Source: Thermomonospora echinospora | Lineage (GTDB): Bacteria > Actinomycetota > Actinomycetes > Streptosporangiales > Streptosporangiaceae | Direction of reading: 5' to 3' | NCBI RefSeq assembly: GCF_900108175.1 | Contig: NZ_FNVO01000027.1 | Coordinates: forward strand, 1-64,000 | DNA: 64,000 nt | In this document: positions 21,866 through 29,664 of the stretch, piece after piece | Layout of the letters: the number at the start of each line of letters is the position of its first letter | How positions within the stretch are numbered: position 1 is the first letter of the stretch | Position numbers and translations under genes: made by a program | The notes under the pieces: generated by a model | Databases searched by the model: none | Seen by the model: the letters and a program-made list of their open reading frames with translations, nothing else | What the model was told of the DNA's origin: nothing

Positions 21866-24835
21866 ATGTCACCACGCGACGCAGTCAAGGTCCGCACGCG
21901 CAGCGCCGGCGACGTGCTGGCGGGGCTGGCGTCCCTCGTGGCGCTGGCCGCCCTGGTCGCCGGGGTGCCCTGCGCCCTGCTGGTCCTCTTCGGCTCGCCG
22001 CTGCCCGACCAGGCGCCCGCCCTGGACGACCTGACCCGGCAGCTGGGCCCCGGCTCGATCATCACCGTCCTGGTCACCCTGGTCTGGCTGGCCTGGCTGC
22101 AACTGGCGGCCTGCGTGCTGGTCGAGGTGTACGCGGGCGTCCGCGGGATCGGGGTGCCGGCCCGGGTGCCGCTGGCCGGCGGGGTGCAGTCACTGGTGCA
22201 CCGGCTGGTGGTGGCCGTGCTGCTGCTGTTCACCGCCACCACGGCGGTCATGCCGGCGCTCTCGGCCCGGGACCTGGCGCCCGCCCGGCCGGTCGCCGCG
22301 GTGCAGCCGGAGTTCCAGCCGGTGGCGGCCACCAGCCCGATCGACGAGGAGACGCAGCTCCTGGCCGAGGACGCGGCGGCCGAGCCGGTGCAGAAGGCGC
22401 GGACCACCAAGATCTACCGGGTGCAGCCGCCGGAGGGGCGCCACCACGAGAGCCTGTGGGAGATCGCCGACAAGTGCCTGGGCGAGGGCCGCCGCTACAA
22501 GGAGATCTACGAGCTGAACAAGGGCCGGGTGCAGCCGGACGGCAGCAAACTCACCATCGCCAGCCTGATCCGGCCCGGCTGGATCCTGGAGATGCCCGCC
22601 GACGCGGTCGGTGCCCGTACCGTGCCGGTCGAGGACCTGGACGAGTACTTCCGGTACGGGCATCCGCGCCCGGACCCCGAGCCCGAGCGTCCGAGGACAC
22701 CGGAGCCCAGGCCGTCCGCTCCCGAGGAGCAGCGCCCCGACGCCCAGCAGCCCGCCCCGCCGCGCACCCCGGCCCCCGAGCCGCCGAAGACCCAGGCCCC
22801 CGAGCCGCCCAAGGCCCAGGAGCCCGCACCCCCGAAGACGCAGGCCCCCGCTCCGTCCGAAAAGCCCGACCAGCGGGAACAGGAGCAGGGGCAGGAGCCG
22901 TCCGGCGGGGCGCACGAGCGGCCCGACGGGCCCCCGCCCACGGTCGGCCTGCCGTCCCTGCCGGTCGAGCTCGGCTGGCCGCAGGGGCTTGCGGCGGCCT
23001 CGCTGCTGGCCGCCGGGGTGCTGGCCGCGCTCGGCCGGCGGCGCCGCGAGCAGATGGAGCACCGCGGGTTCGGCAACATGATCGCCCGTCCGGAGGGGGC
23101 GGCGGCCCGCGTCGAGGAGGCGCTGCGGGTCGGCCGGGACGAGGACGCGGCGCGGCTGCTGGACCTCGGCCTGCGCCAGATGTCCCGGTCCCTGGCCGCC
23201 GACGGCCGTACCCTGCCCACCGTCTACGGCGTTCACCTGGGCGCCGAGAGCCTCGACCTGTGGATCGCGCCCGCCGACCCGAACCCGCCCGAGCCCTGGC
23301 AGGCCCACGACGACGGGCAGGTGTGGCGGCTGCACGCCGACGCGCTGCCCGACCTGCAGGCCGCCCCCCTGTCGGACGTGCTGGCCCCCTATCCCGGGCT
23401 GGTATCCATCGGCACCAACCCGACCGGCCGGATCCTGGTCGACCTGGAGGCCGCGCACGGCCTGGTGGCGCTGCGCGGCCCGGAGCCGACCAGGCGGGCG
23501 GCGCTGGCCGCGATCGCCCTGGAACTGGCCACCAACCGCTGGTCCGACCACATGCGGATCACCCTGGTCGGCTTCGGCGAGGAGCTGGGGCTCAGCTTGG
23601 CGGAGATCGCGCCGGACCGGATCCGCACCGTGGCGTCACTGCAGGAGGCGCTGCCGGAGCTGGAGAGCCGCAGCGAGGAGGTCCGGCAGGCGCTGGCCGC
23701 CTCCGGCGCGGACTCGGTGCTGACCGGGCGCTGCCGCGGCGTGTTCGGCGAGGCGTGGATGCCGCACTATCTGATCATGGCCGACCAGCCCACCGAGACC
23801 GAGGCCGACCGGCTGGTGGCGCTGGCCCGCACCGGGCAGCGCATGGCCGCCGGCTATCTGGTCGCCGGGGAGGCGCAGGGCGCCACCTGGACCTGGGACG
23901 TCACCACCGAGGGCCGGCTCCAGGCGGGCGTGCTGGGCTTCGAGGTCGAGGCCCAGCTCGTTCCCGAGGAGCACTACCGGGCGGTGGCCGGCCTGTTCCG
24001 CACCGCCGGGCGCACGGAGGCCACCCCGCTGCCCGCTCCCGAGGCCGGCGGCGAGCCGCCGATGACGGGCGACCACCGCCCCGAGGTGGACATCCGGCTG
24101 CTCGGCCCGATCGAGGTGGACGCGCCGGGCCCGATGGACGACAGCCGCCGGGCGCTGTGCACCGAGGTCCTGGTCTATCTGGCCACGCACCCCGGCGGCG
24201 TCCACCCGACCGTGCTGGGCGGGGCGGTCTGGCCGCGCGGCGTCAGCGCCGGGGTGCGCGACGCCTGCATCGCCCGGGTCTCCGACTGGCTGGGCCGCGA
24301 CTCGCGGGGCCGGCCCAACCTCTACTACGACGAGCGCGGGCGCATCAGGCTGGGCTCGGAGGTCCGGGTCGACTGGGCGGTGTTCCGCTGGCTGATCTGG
24401 CGTTCGGCGGCCGAGCCCGGGTCCGAGGCCGCCTACATGTCCTACGCCCTGGACCTGGTGCGCGGACCGCTGCTGGCCGACCGCCCCCGCGGCCGGTACG
24501 GCTGGCTGGCCGCCGACCCCCTGGAGTACGAGGCGACCGCCCGGGTCATCGACGTCGCCCACCGGCTGACCGTGCTGCGGCTGGAGGAGGGCGACCCCCG
24601 GGGCGCGGTCGAGGCCGCGCGCACCGGGCTGCGGCTGGCCCCCGAGGACGAGGGCCTGTGGCGCGACCTGCTGCGCGCCACCCAGGCCACCGGAGACGCC
24701 ACCCAGGTCCAGACGGCCGTGGACGAGCTGCGCTACCAGATCAGCCGTGACCCGCTGATCGACCAGATGCAGCCCGAGACCGAGGCCCTCGTCGAGGAAC
24801 TCGTCCCGCACTGGCACCAGGTCGCCTCCCGCTGA
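21866..24835 (+). CDS. Membrane LysM-BTAD protein closing the Tad locus
   Basis: A 989-residue protein. Three N-terminal membrane segments (about 17-42, 63-90, 110-132), a LysM-like domain (about 182-243, IYRVQPPEGRHHESLWEIADKC...), a Pro/Gln-rich linker with PPKTQAPEPPKAQ repeats, a fourth membrane segment near 375-395, and a cytoplasmic part ending in a BTAD-type helical domain (from about 730, DIRLLGPIEVDAPGPM) as in SARP regulators. No clear DNA-binding winged helix was confirmed. ATG 21866 follows GAGAAGG. The layout suggests wall sensing linked to a cytoplasmic output; direct DNA binding is uncertain. Confidence 0.82.
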   Translation: MSPRDAVKVRTRSAGDVLAGLASLVALAALVAGVPCALLVLFGSPLPDQAPALDDLTRQLGPGSIITVLVTLVWLAWLQLAACVLVEVYAGVRGIGVPARVPLAGGVQSLVHRLVVAVLLLFTATTAVMPALSARDLAPARPVAAVQPEFQPVAATSPIDEETQLLAEDAAAEPVQKARTTKIYRVQPPEGRHHESLWEIADKCLGEGRRYKEIYELNKGRVQPDGSKLTIASLIRPGWILEMPADAVGARTVPVEDLDEYFRYGHPRPDPEPERPRTPEPRPSAPEEQRPDAQQPAPPRTPAPEPPKTQAPEPPKAQEPAPPKTQAPAPSEKPDQREQEQGQEPSGGAHERPDGPPPTVGLPSLPVELGWPQGLAAASLLAAGVLAALGRRRREQMEHRGFGNMIARPEGAAARVEEALRVGRDEDAARLLDLGLRQMSRSLAADGRTLPTVYGVHLGAESLDLWIAPADPNPPEPWQAHDDGQVWRLHADALPDLQAAPLSDVLAPYPGLVSIGTNPTGRILVDLEAAHGLVALRGPEPTRRAALAAIALELATNRWSDHMRITLVGFGEELGLSLAEIAPDRIRTVASLQEALPELESRSEEVRQALAASGADSVLTGRCRGVFGEAWMPHYLIMADQPTETEADRLVALARTGQRMAAGYLVAGEAQGATWTWDVTTEGRLQAGVLGFEVEAQLVPEEHYRAVAGLFRTAGRTEATPLPAPEAGGEPPMTGDHRPEVDIRLLGPIEVDAPGPMDDSRRALCTEVLVYLATHPGGVHPTVLGGAVWPRGVSAGVRDACIARVSDWLGRDSRGRPNLYYDERGRIRLGSEVRVDWAVFRWLIWRSAAEPGSEAAYMSYALDLVRGPLLADRPRGRYGWLAADPLEYEATARVIDVAHRLTVLRLEEGDPRGAVEAARTGLRLAPEDEGLWRDLLRATQATGDATQVQTAVDELRYQISRDPLIDQMQPETEALVEELVPHWHQVASR

Positions 24836-24883
24836 CCCCCCACCGACCGTCCCCGCCCACCGGCGGCCCTGTGGACGTCGCCT

Positions 24884-24897
24884 GGTGACCGGTCACC
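24884..24897. repeat. 14-bp perfect palindrome
   Basis: GGTGACCGGTCACC lies 49 bp after the LysM-BTAD stop in a gap before a convergent gene. It could be a regulator site or part of a terminator; nothing distinguishes these. Confidence 0.4.
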
Positions 24898-25049
24898 GCG
24901 CGGCCCGTTCCGTGCCGGGCACCATGCCCGCCGAACGAGGCCAGGCCCGAAGGAGTAGCCGCAGAGTGCGCCCGGGAGTCCCCGAGCCGCCCTTTAGCCC
25001 GGGACGTTCCAGCCGGTCAGCAGTGCCTCCGGCCGGGGCACGGCAGTGT

Positions 25050-25529
25050 TCATCCGCGCCATGCCGGGTCGATGCCGAGGCGGCGGGCGAGTTCGCGGGC
25101 CAGGTCCACGGTGTCGCCCGGCTGTAGCGCCGCTTCGGCGTCGCCGAGGAACTCCCCGTCCGGGTGCACCTGGAACACCAGCCGTCCGTACCGGTCCAGT
25201 CCGCAGGCCACCTCGATGGCCGGTCCCTGCCGAGCCGGGTTCCAGCACCGCAACGTGAACGGCGGGCTGATCGTGTCGGTCAGCCGGCACCGTACACCCA
25301 GATCGTCCAGATCACCGGCCAGTGTCAACAGCCGGACCCGGCACCGCAGCCGCAGGTCGTTCCCCGGCCTGCGGCTGCGGTGCCGGGTCTCGGAGCCGGC
25401 GCCCTGACGTGGCCGGTCCATCGGGCCGGGGGCGGGCCGTGGGGGAGCCGTGCCGGTGCTCTTGTGCCGCTGATCGGTGACATCGGGGCGTATGGCCCGT
25501 GGTAGGCGGCGCCCCATATCGAAGCCCAT
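25050..25529 (-). CDS. Hypothetical protein, divergent from the XRE regulator
   Basis: A 159-residue protein, not recognised. The first 60 residues are basic and disordered (RPRQGAGSETRHRSRRPG). The rest looks folded: LRCRVRLLTLAGDLDDLGVR, PPFTLRCWNPARQG, LDRYGRLVFQVHPDG and PGDTVDLARELARRLG. Start MGFDMGRRL is preceded by GGAAGGA at 6 bp, which supports translation. It faces the XRE regulator head to head across 151 bp, an arrangement often seen for genes under WhiJ-type control. Confidence 0.6.
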   Translation of the reverse strand: MGFDMGRRLPRAIRPDVTDQRHKSTGTAPPRPAPGPMDRPRQGAGSETRHRSRRPGNDLRLRCRVRLLTLAGDLDDLGVRCRLTDTISPPFTLRCWNPARQGPAIEVACGLDRYGRLVFQVHPDGEFLGDAEAALQPGDTVDLARELARRLGIDPAWRG

Positions 25530-25589
25530 CGGAAATCCTTCCAGCCGTTCTCCGGAACGTGCTGAACAGCTTTTCCTTTGCGGCTACTG

Positions 25590-25602
25590 TCTGCTACAGA
25601 CG
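25590..25602. promoter_or_regulatory. Small inverted repeat in the XRE divergent region
   Basis: GTCTG-CTA-CAGAC forms a 5-bp perfect dyad 78 bp upstream of the XRE gene and overlaps TACTGT (25586-25591), a TAnnnT -10-like hexamer. Possible autoregulatory site; weak evidence. Confidence 0.3.
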
Positions 25603-25680
25603 ATAGGCACCGTGTAAGACACTCCCAAGGACACCGGAACGCACCCCACAGGCACCCCGCCCGACCCTCGAAGGCGACCC

Positions 25681-26520
25681 ATGCCGCACCGTGACACGTA
25701 CACGCGAGACCCGCTGATCCGTACCTTTGGCGCGTTCTTGCGCTCCCTCCGGGAATCGCGCAGGCTCACGCGCCAGCAGTTGGCCGATGCCCTCGGCTGC
25801 GGGCCGGAGTGGATCGAGAAACTGGAGACCGCCCAGCGCCCCCCGTCCGAGCAGACCGCGAAAGACCTGGACACGTTCTTCCTCGGCCTGCCCGAAGAGA
25901 CCCAAGGGCCGTTCTGGAAGGCGTGGAACGAGATCCGCGGGCAGGGCAGGCACCTGGCGCTGCTGCCCGGCTTCTCCGGCTACGTCGAGCACGAGGCCAA
26001 GGCGTCCTCGCTGCACATCTTCGGCGCGATGGTGCTGCACGGGCTGTTCCAGACCGAGGAGTACGCCTACGAGGTCCTGAAAAAAGGAAGGACCCCCGAA
26101 CAGGCCAAACAACTCGTCGCAACGCGCATGGAGCGGCAGAACGTCCTCACCCGCAAGGACCCTCCGCACATCGTGGCGGTGTTCGACGCGATGGCCCTCC
26201 GCCGGAAGATCGGAAACACGGAGGTCATGAAGGACCAGCTCCGCCACTTGATCGACCTGGCCGAAGACCACCCCAACATCACAATCCAACTCGTCCCAGA
26301 GCACGTCGGCTCCTACCAGGGTGTTATGGGGGCCTTCACGATCCTCGGTGTCAGCGACGGGCCGAACCTCGTCTATGTGGAGGGCTATACAACCGGGCAA
26401 CTCATCGATCATCCGGACGAGATCCAGGCATACACTCGCAACTACGATCTGATCAGGGGCACGGCGGCCTCAGCCGACGAATCCCTGTCCATGCTCCATG
26501 CGACCCTGGAGAACCTATGA
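25681..26520 (+). CDS. XRE family regulator with DUF5753 domain (WhiJ-like)
   Basis: A 279-residue protein. The N-terminal helix-turn-helix is LRSLRESRRLTRQQLADALG / CGPEWIEKLETAQRPPSEQ; the C-terminal domain has the DUF5753 pattern: HIFGAMVLHGLFQTEEYAYEVL, RMERQNVLTR, VFDAMALRRKIG and NITIQLVPEHVGSYQGVMGAFTI. Such proteins occur in many copies in streptomycetes and relatives and pair with DUF397 proteins in developmental control. ATG 25681 follows CGAAGG. The stop overlaps the DUF397 start (ATGA). Confidence 0.9.
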   Translation: MPHRDTYTRDPLIRTFGAFLRSLRESRRLTRQQLADALGCGPEWIEKLETAQRPPSEQTAKDLDTFFLGLPEETQGPFWKAWNEIRGQGRHLALLPGFSGYVEHEAKASSLHIFGAMVLHGLFQTEEYAYEVLKKGRTPEQAKQLVATRMERQNVLTRKDPPHIVAVFDAMALRRKIGNTEVMKDQLRHLIDLAEDHPNITIQLVPEHVGSYQGVMGAFTILGVSDGPNLVYVEGYTTGQLIDHPDEIQAYTRNYDLIRGTAASADESLSMLHATLENL

Positions 26521-26726
26521 ACACACCGGACCTGTCCGCAGCCCGGTGGCGCAAGAGCAGCCACAGCGGACCCACCGGCGGCGAGTGCGTCGAACTGGCG
26601 AACCTCACCCCCCACGTGGCGGTCCGCGACTCCAAGAACCCGAACGGTCCTGCCCTCGTCTTCCCGGCGGCCGGCTTCGCCGCCGTGCTGCGTCACATCA
26701 AGAACGGCGCGCACGACCTCGCCTGA
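26517..26726 (+). CDS. DUF397 domain protein
   Basis: A 69-residue protein with the full DUF397 signature: ARWRKSSHSGPTGGECVELA, VAVRDSKNPNGPALVFPAAG and FAAVLRHIKNG. It is the small partner of the upstream XRE/DUF5753 regulator and is translationally coupled to it. These pairs behave as regulator-modulator modules; the biochemical action of DUF397 is not settled. Confidence 0.92.
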   Translation: MNTPDLSAARWRKSSHSGPTGGECVELANLTPHVAVRDSKNPNGPALVFPAAGFAAVLRHIKNGAHDLA

Positions 26727-26796
26727 CGACCCGCACCCAGCGGCCCTCGTTCTGCTCTGGCCGGAATGGGGGCCGCTTTATGGGTAGGCTTCGGAC

Positions 26797-27210
26797 GTGT
26801 CGGAACAGGGTTGGCGTGAGCTGACGCCGGAGACCATTCCCGCCCTTCTCTCGGTGGTGGAGTGCGGCGACGGATGCATCCGTGAGCTGACGCTCAGGTC
26901 GACCTACGGACCCGATGCCGCGCAGTCCGCTTCCGTGGTCATCGACGTCCAGCACGCATCCGAGCCCGGATGGGTACAGCTCACGATCGAGCTGAGGGGC
27001 TTGGTGCACCGCAAGATCGTTGATATCGACACCTTCTCCTGGGTGATGCTCGATCAGCCCCAGGTGGTGCGGGACGAAGCCGGCCTCCTGCACCTGGACC
27101 TCGATCCCACAGGTGAGATTCGGACGCCTGCCGACATGACGCAGCACTCCCACGTGTATCTGGCCGCGAGGCAACTGCGGTGGCGGCTCGACCCCCTGCC
27201 GGCAAGTTAA
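26797..27210 (+). CDS. Hypothetical protein, probably leaderless
   Basis: A 137-residue acidic, mostly beta-looking protein: WRELTPETIPALLSVVECGD, IRELTLRSTYGPDAAQ, WVQLTIELRGLVHRKIVDID and GLLHLDLDPTGEI. No family recognised. GTG 26797 is preceded six bases upstream by TAGGCT (26785-26790), a TAnnnT -10 element, and by no ribosome site, so a leaderless mRNA is likely. It follows DUF397 on the same strand with a 70-bp gap. Confidence 0.6.
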   Translation: MSEQGWRELTPETIPALLSVVECGDGCIRELTLRSTYGPDAAQSASVVIDVQHASEPGWVQLTIELRGLVHRKIVDIDTFSWVMLDQPQVVRDEAGLLHLDLDPTGEIRTPADMTQHSHVYLAARQLRWRLDPLPAS

Positions 27211-27425
27211 CCACCAGAGCCACTCGGCATCAGGCCCCGGCGGCCGCTCGCCGAGGGCGTGCCCTGGACGGAGCTGTCCGCGGCAATGGACGCCTTTCCT
27301 CGGTCAGACCAGGAGCGGTAGCGGTTCAGGCCGAGCCGGGGTGAGGCGTGCTCGACACCCGGGATGCGTTGCCGAATCGGGCTGTCTGGGGGTCAAGCGG
27401 CGGCCTGACGGCCGCCGGACGGGGC

Positions 27426-27712
27426 GGCCGGTCCTGTCGGGCATCGGCCCGCGGAGTGGTGAGGTGACCGCCGGGTCTCCCGAGCCGCGGGCCGGTGGGT
27501 GATCAGCGGGTGGTGGCCTCGTGGTGGAGCAGCCATTCCTTGCGTTCGGGGCCGTAGTAGTAGCCGCCGAACCGCTTGAGGCCCTTGCCCCCGGCAGCGG
27601 GCAGCACCCGATGGCAGGGCACCACCGGTGCGATCAGGTTCTGCGCGCACGCCTGCCCGGCGGCACGGGCGGCGCGCTCCAGCCCGGCCCTGGCCGCCAG
27701 CTCCCCGTAGGT
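27426..27712. repeat. Left copy of a 287-bp direct repeat (ogt 3' end)
   Basis: Matches 29075-29361 base for base without gaps at an offset of 1649 bp, with about a dozen mismatches. It covers the last 70 codons of ogt plus 77 bp downstream. The two copies bracket the esterase gene. The sequence before it (27211-27425) shows no gene I can support. Confidence 0.92.
27503..27712 (-). pseudogene. 3' fragment of ogt (truncated alkyltransferase)
   Basis: The last 70 codons of a methylated-DNA-protein cysteine methyltransferase, still carrying the active-site stretch VVPCHRVLP and the C-terminus GGYYYGPERKEWLLHHEATTR. The N-terminal half is missing: homology stops at 27712, where the sequence switches to esterase upstream DNA. 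The open frame continues to 27988 only by reading antisense through the esterase gene. Changes such as Ile for Val before APVVPC and His for Ser before HEATTR show some drift. Not expected to be functional. Confidence 0.88.
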
Positions 27713-27779
27713 CGTCGAGGTCGGCCGGATTCGGTCATATCGCCCAAGTGAGTGGATCTTGTATCTATCGTGCCGGGTC

Positions 27780-28937
27780 ATGCGATCAAAAGCGGTGAAG
27801 AGCAGGTGGCTCCGGGGGCGCATGCTGAGGTCGGCGCTGGCCGTGGTCGTTGTCGCGGCGGTGGCGGTGCTCGTGCCCGGCACTCCCGCGCTGGCCGCCG
27901 TTCCGGCGTCCATCCCGTACCCGAACTCCAACGGGATCGCCAGCGTATGGGACCCGGTCGACACCAACGGCGACGGGACCGACGACATGGGTCAGGCCGA
28001 CATGGTCACGGCCCAGATCCACAAGCCGGGAAGCTTCACGCCCACCGTGCGGGTCAGGGTGTGGTTCCCCGCGGGCTACTCGTCCACGGGCGCCGGCCAC
28101 CGGGTGCTCTACCTGCTGCACGGCGGCAACGGGCAGTTCTCCGACTGGTCCGACCCAAGTGGCGGCAACCTGGCGGCGCGGATTCAGAACCTTGGTTTCG
28201 ACGGCCTCATCGTGCAGCCCGAGGGCGGCCGGGCGGGCTGGTACCAGGACTGGGCGGGCAACACCAACGGGGGCTTCCGTCCAGGCTGGGAGACCTTCCA
28301 CATCCAGCAGCTCATCCCGTGGATCGACCAGAACTTCAACACCGACGCCTCCCGTGCCGGGCGCATGGTGGCCGGCCTGTCGATGGGCGGGTACGGCGCC
28401 CTGAAGTACGCGGTCCGGCACCCCGACCTGTTCTCGACCGTGGCGTCCTTCTCCGGCGGGACGACCATCCACGGCGAGACCGCGATGAACACCATCGACC
28501 AGTCGCTCTACGTTCTCGGCGCGTCCATCCAGGGCGAGGGCTACCCCGGCGACGTCCTCGGCCAGACCTGGTGGGACCACCAACTCCCGGCCACCTGGAA
28601 GGAAGAGCGGCTCCCGCTGGTCTTCGGCCCCACGTCCGGCTGGAACGCCTACGACCCGCAGGCCAGGGCCGCCGAGTACGACGACTTCGCGAACCACCTG
28701 TTCCTCTACGCCGGCACTGGTGAGCCCGACATCCTCACCTTCAACAACGACTTCCACGCCAAGCTCAAAGATCCTGATGGCCCCACCGGCCCCCTGGGCA
28801 CGATCCCCCACCGGTACTGCCGAGGCACCGGCGGCCACGACTGGACGTCCTGGAGCACGAGTTTCGAGCACTTCCTCTCGACCCTGGTCTCGTCCTCGAC
28901 CCCGACCTGCCCCGCCGGCTGGACGAACGTCACCTGA
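27780..28937 (+). CDS. Secreted esterase of the esterase D / antigen 85-like alpha-beta hydrolase family
   Basis: A 385-residue protein with a Sec signal (LRSALAVVVVAAVAVLVPG...ALAA, cut near residue 40). The mature part shows VRVWFPAGYSSTGAGHRVLYLLHGG, the nucleophile elbow VAGLSMGGYGALKYAVRHPD, and a late His in GTGGHDWTSW: the Ser-Asp-His hydrolase plan. Substrate unknown; family members are acyltransferases or esterases. ATG 27780 has a weak ribosome site; ATG 27822 (after GGGGGCGC) gives a cleaner signal peptide and is a good alternative. The gene sits between two copies of the ogt 3' end, so it may be an insertion. Confidence 0.85.
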   Translation: MRSKAVKSRWLRGRMLRSALAVVVVAAVAVLVPGTPALAAVPASIPYPNSNGIASVWDPVDTNGDGTDDMGQADMVTAQIHKPGSFTPTVRVRVWFPAGYSSTGAGHRVLYLLHGGNGQFSDWSDPSGGNLAARIQNLGFDGLIVQPEGGRAGWYQDWAGNTNGGFRPGWETFHIQQLIPWIDQNFNTDASRAGRMVAGLSMGGYGALKYAVRHPDLFSTVASFSGGTTIHGETAMNTIDQSLYVLGASIQGEGYPGDVLGQTWWDHQLPATWKEERLPLVFGPTSGWNAYDPQARAAEYDDFANHLFLYAGTGEPDILTFNNDFHAKLKDPDGPTGPLGTIPHRYCRGTGGHDWTSWSTSFEHFLSTLVSSSTPTCPAGWTNVT

Positions 28938-28978
28938 CCTGCCTCGAACTCGTCACCTGAGCCTGTTCCGAAGGTCCG

Positions 28979-29000
28979 CGGCCGGGGGACTTCCCGGCCG
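28979..29000 (+). terminator. Hairpin after the esterase gene
   Basis: CGGCCGGG (28979-28986) and CCCGGCCG (28993-29000) pair perfectly around a 6-base loop, 41 bp after the esterase stop. No T-run. Confidence 0.55.
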
Positions 29001-29074
29001 GCCGGGGGCGGCGCGACACGACCGTCCGCTCCCGGCCGATCCGGGTGTCCGGCCGGAGGCCCGTTTCCTACGGT

Positions 29075-29361
29075 GGCCGGTCCTGTCGGGCATCGCCCCG
29101 CGGAGCGGTGAGGCGACCGCCGGGTCTCCCGAGCCGCGGGCCGGTGGGTGATCAGCGGGTGGTGGCCTCGTGACTGAGCAGCCATTCCTTGCGTTCGGGG
29201 CCGTAGTAGTAGCCGCCGAACCGCTTGAGGCCCTTGCCCCCGGCGGCGGGCAGCACACGGTGGCAGGGCACCACCGGTGCGACCAGGTTCTGCGCGCACG
29301 CCTGCCCGGCGGCACGGGCGGCGCGCTCCAGGCCGGCCCTGGCCGCCAGCTCTCCGTAGGT
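29075..29361. repeat. Right copy of the 287-bp direct repeat (intact ogt 3' end)
   Basis: The partner of 27426-27712; here the repeat is part of the complete ogt gene and its downstream 77 bp, so this is the source locus. Same orientation as the left copy. Confidence 0.92.
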
Positions 29362-29664
29362 GACCGTTTCGCCGGGGCGCACCGCGCGTAGCGCCGCCAG
29401 CAGCCTTTCCCTTCGAGGAGAGCCCGGCTGGTGGACGGGGACGGTGTCGAGGGCGGTGAGGTCGCCGTCGAAGTAGGCCAGGTGGGCCTTGCTGAGATCG
29501 CCCAGGTCGCCGGTGGCCGTCAGCTCCAGCGCTCGCAGTGACGGGTGCAGCCGGACGTGCAGTTCGCCGGGATCGGCGGTGAAGCCGCCGCCGATCAGCG
29601 CGCCGTCGTGCTCCAGCAGCGCCAGCGGCCCGATCGGAGTCTCCAGCACCATCGCTTTGATCAT
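29152..29664 (-). CDS. ogt: Methylated-DNA-protein cysteine S-methyltransferase
   Basis: A 170-residue suicide repair enzyme that moves O6-alkyl groups from guanine to its own cysteine. The C-terminal domain shows VRPGETVTYGELAARAG, ARAAGQACAQNLVAPVVPCHRVLP (C134 nucleophile) and GGYYYGPERKEWLL. The N-terminal domain is of Ogt type without an Ada regulatory part, which is carried by the neighbour AlkA. ATG 29664 directly follows the alkA stop (TGAATG), so the two form an alkylation-repair operon. Confidence 0.95.
   Translation of the reverse strand: MIKAMVLETPIGPLALLEHDGALIGGGFTADPGELHVRLHPSLRALELTATGDLGDLSKAHLAYFDGDLTALDTVPVHQPGSPRRERLLAALRAVRPGETVTYGELAARAGLERAARAAGQACAQNLVAPVVPCHRVLPAAGGKGLKRFGGYYYGPERKEWLLSHEATTR

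Noticed and set aside
24885-25127. An 80-codon plus-strand frame after the Tad locus
   Set aside because: Overlaps the minus-strand gene at 25050, has no ribosome site, and its composition is shadow-like.
27211-27425. Possible gene remnant before the left ogt fragment
   Set aside because: A short stretch reads like VPWTELSAAMDAFPRSDQER, but it has no start, no family match and stops soon after; not supportable.
27503-27988. A 161-codon frame that looks like an alkyltransferase
   Set aside because: Only the last 70 codons match ogt; the N-terminal part is antisense to the esterase gene. Treated as a gene fragment.
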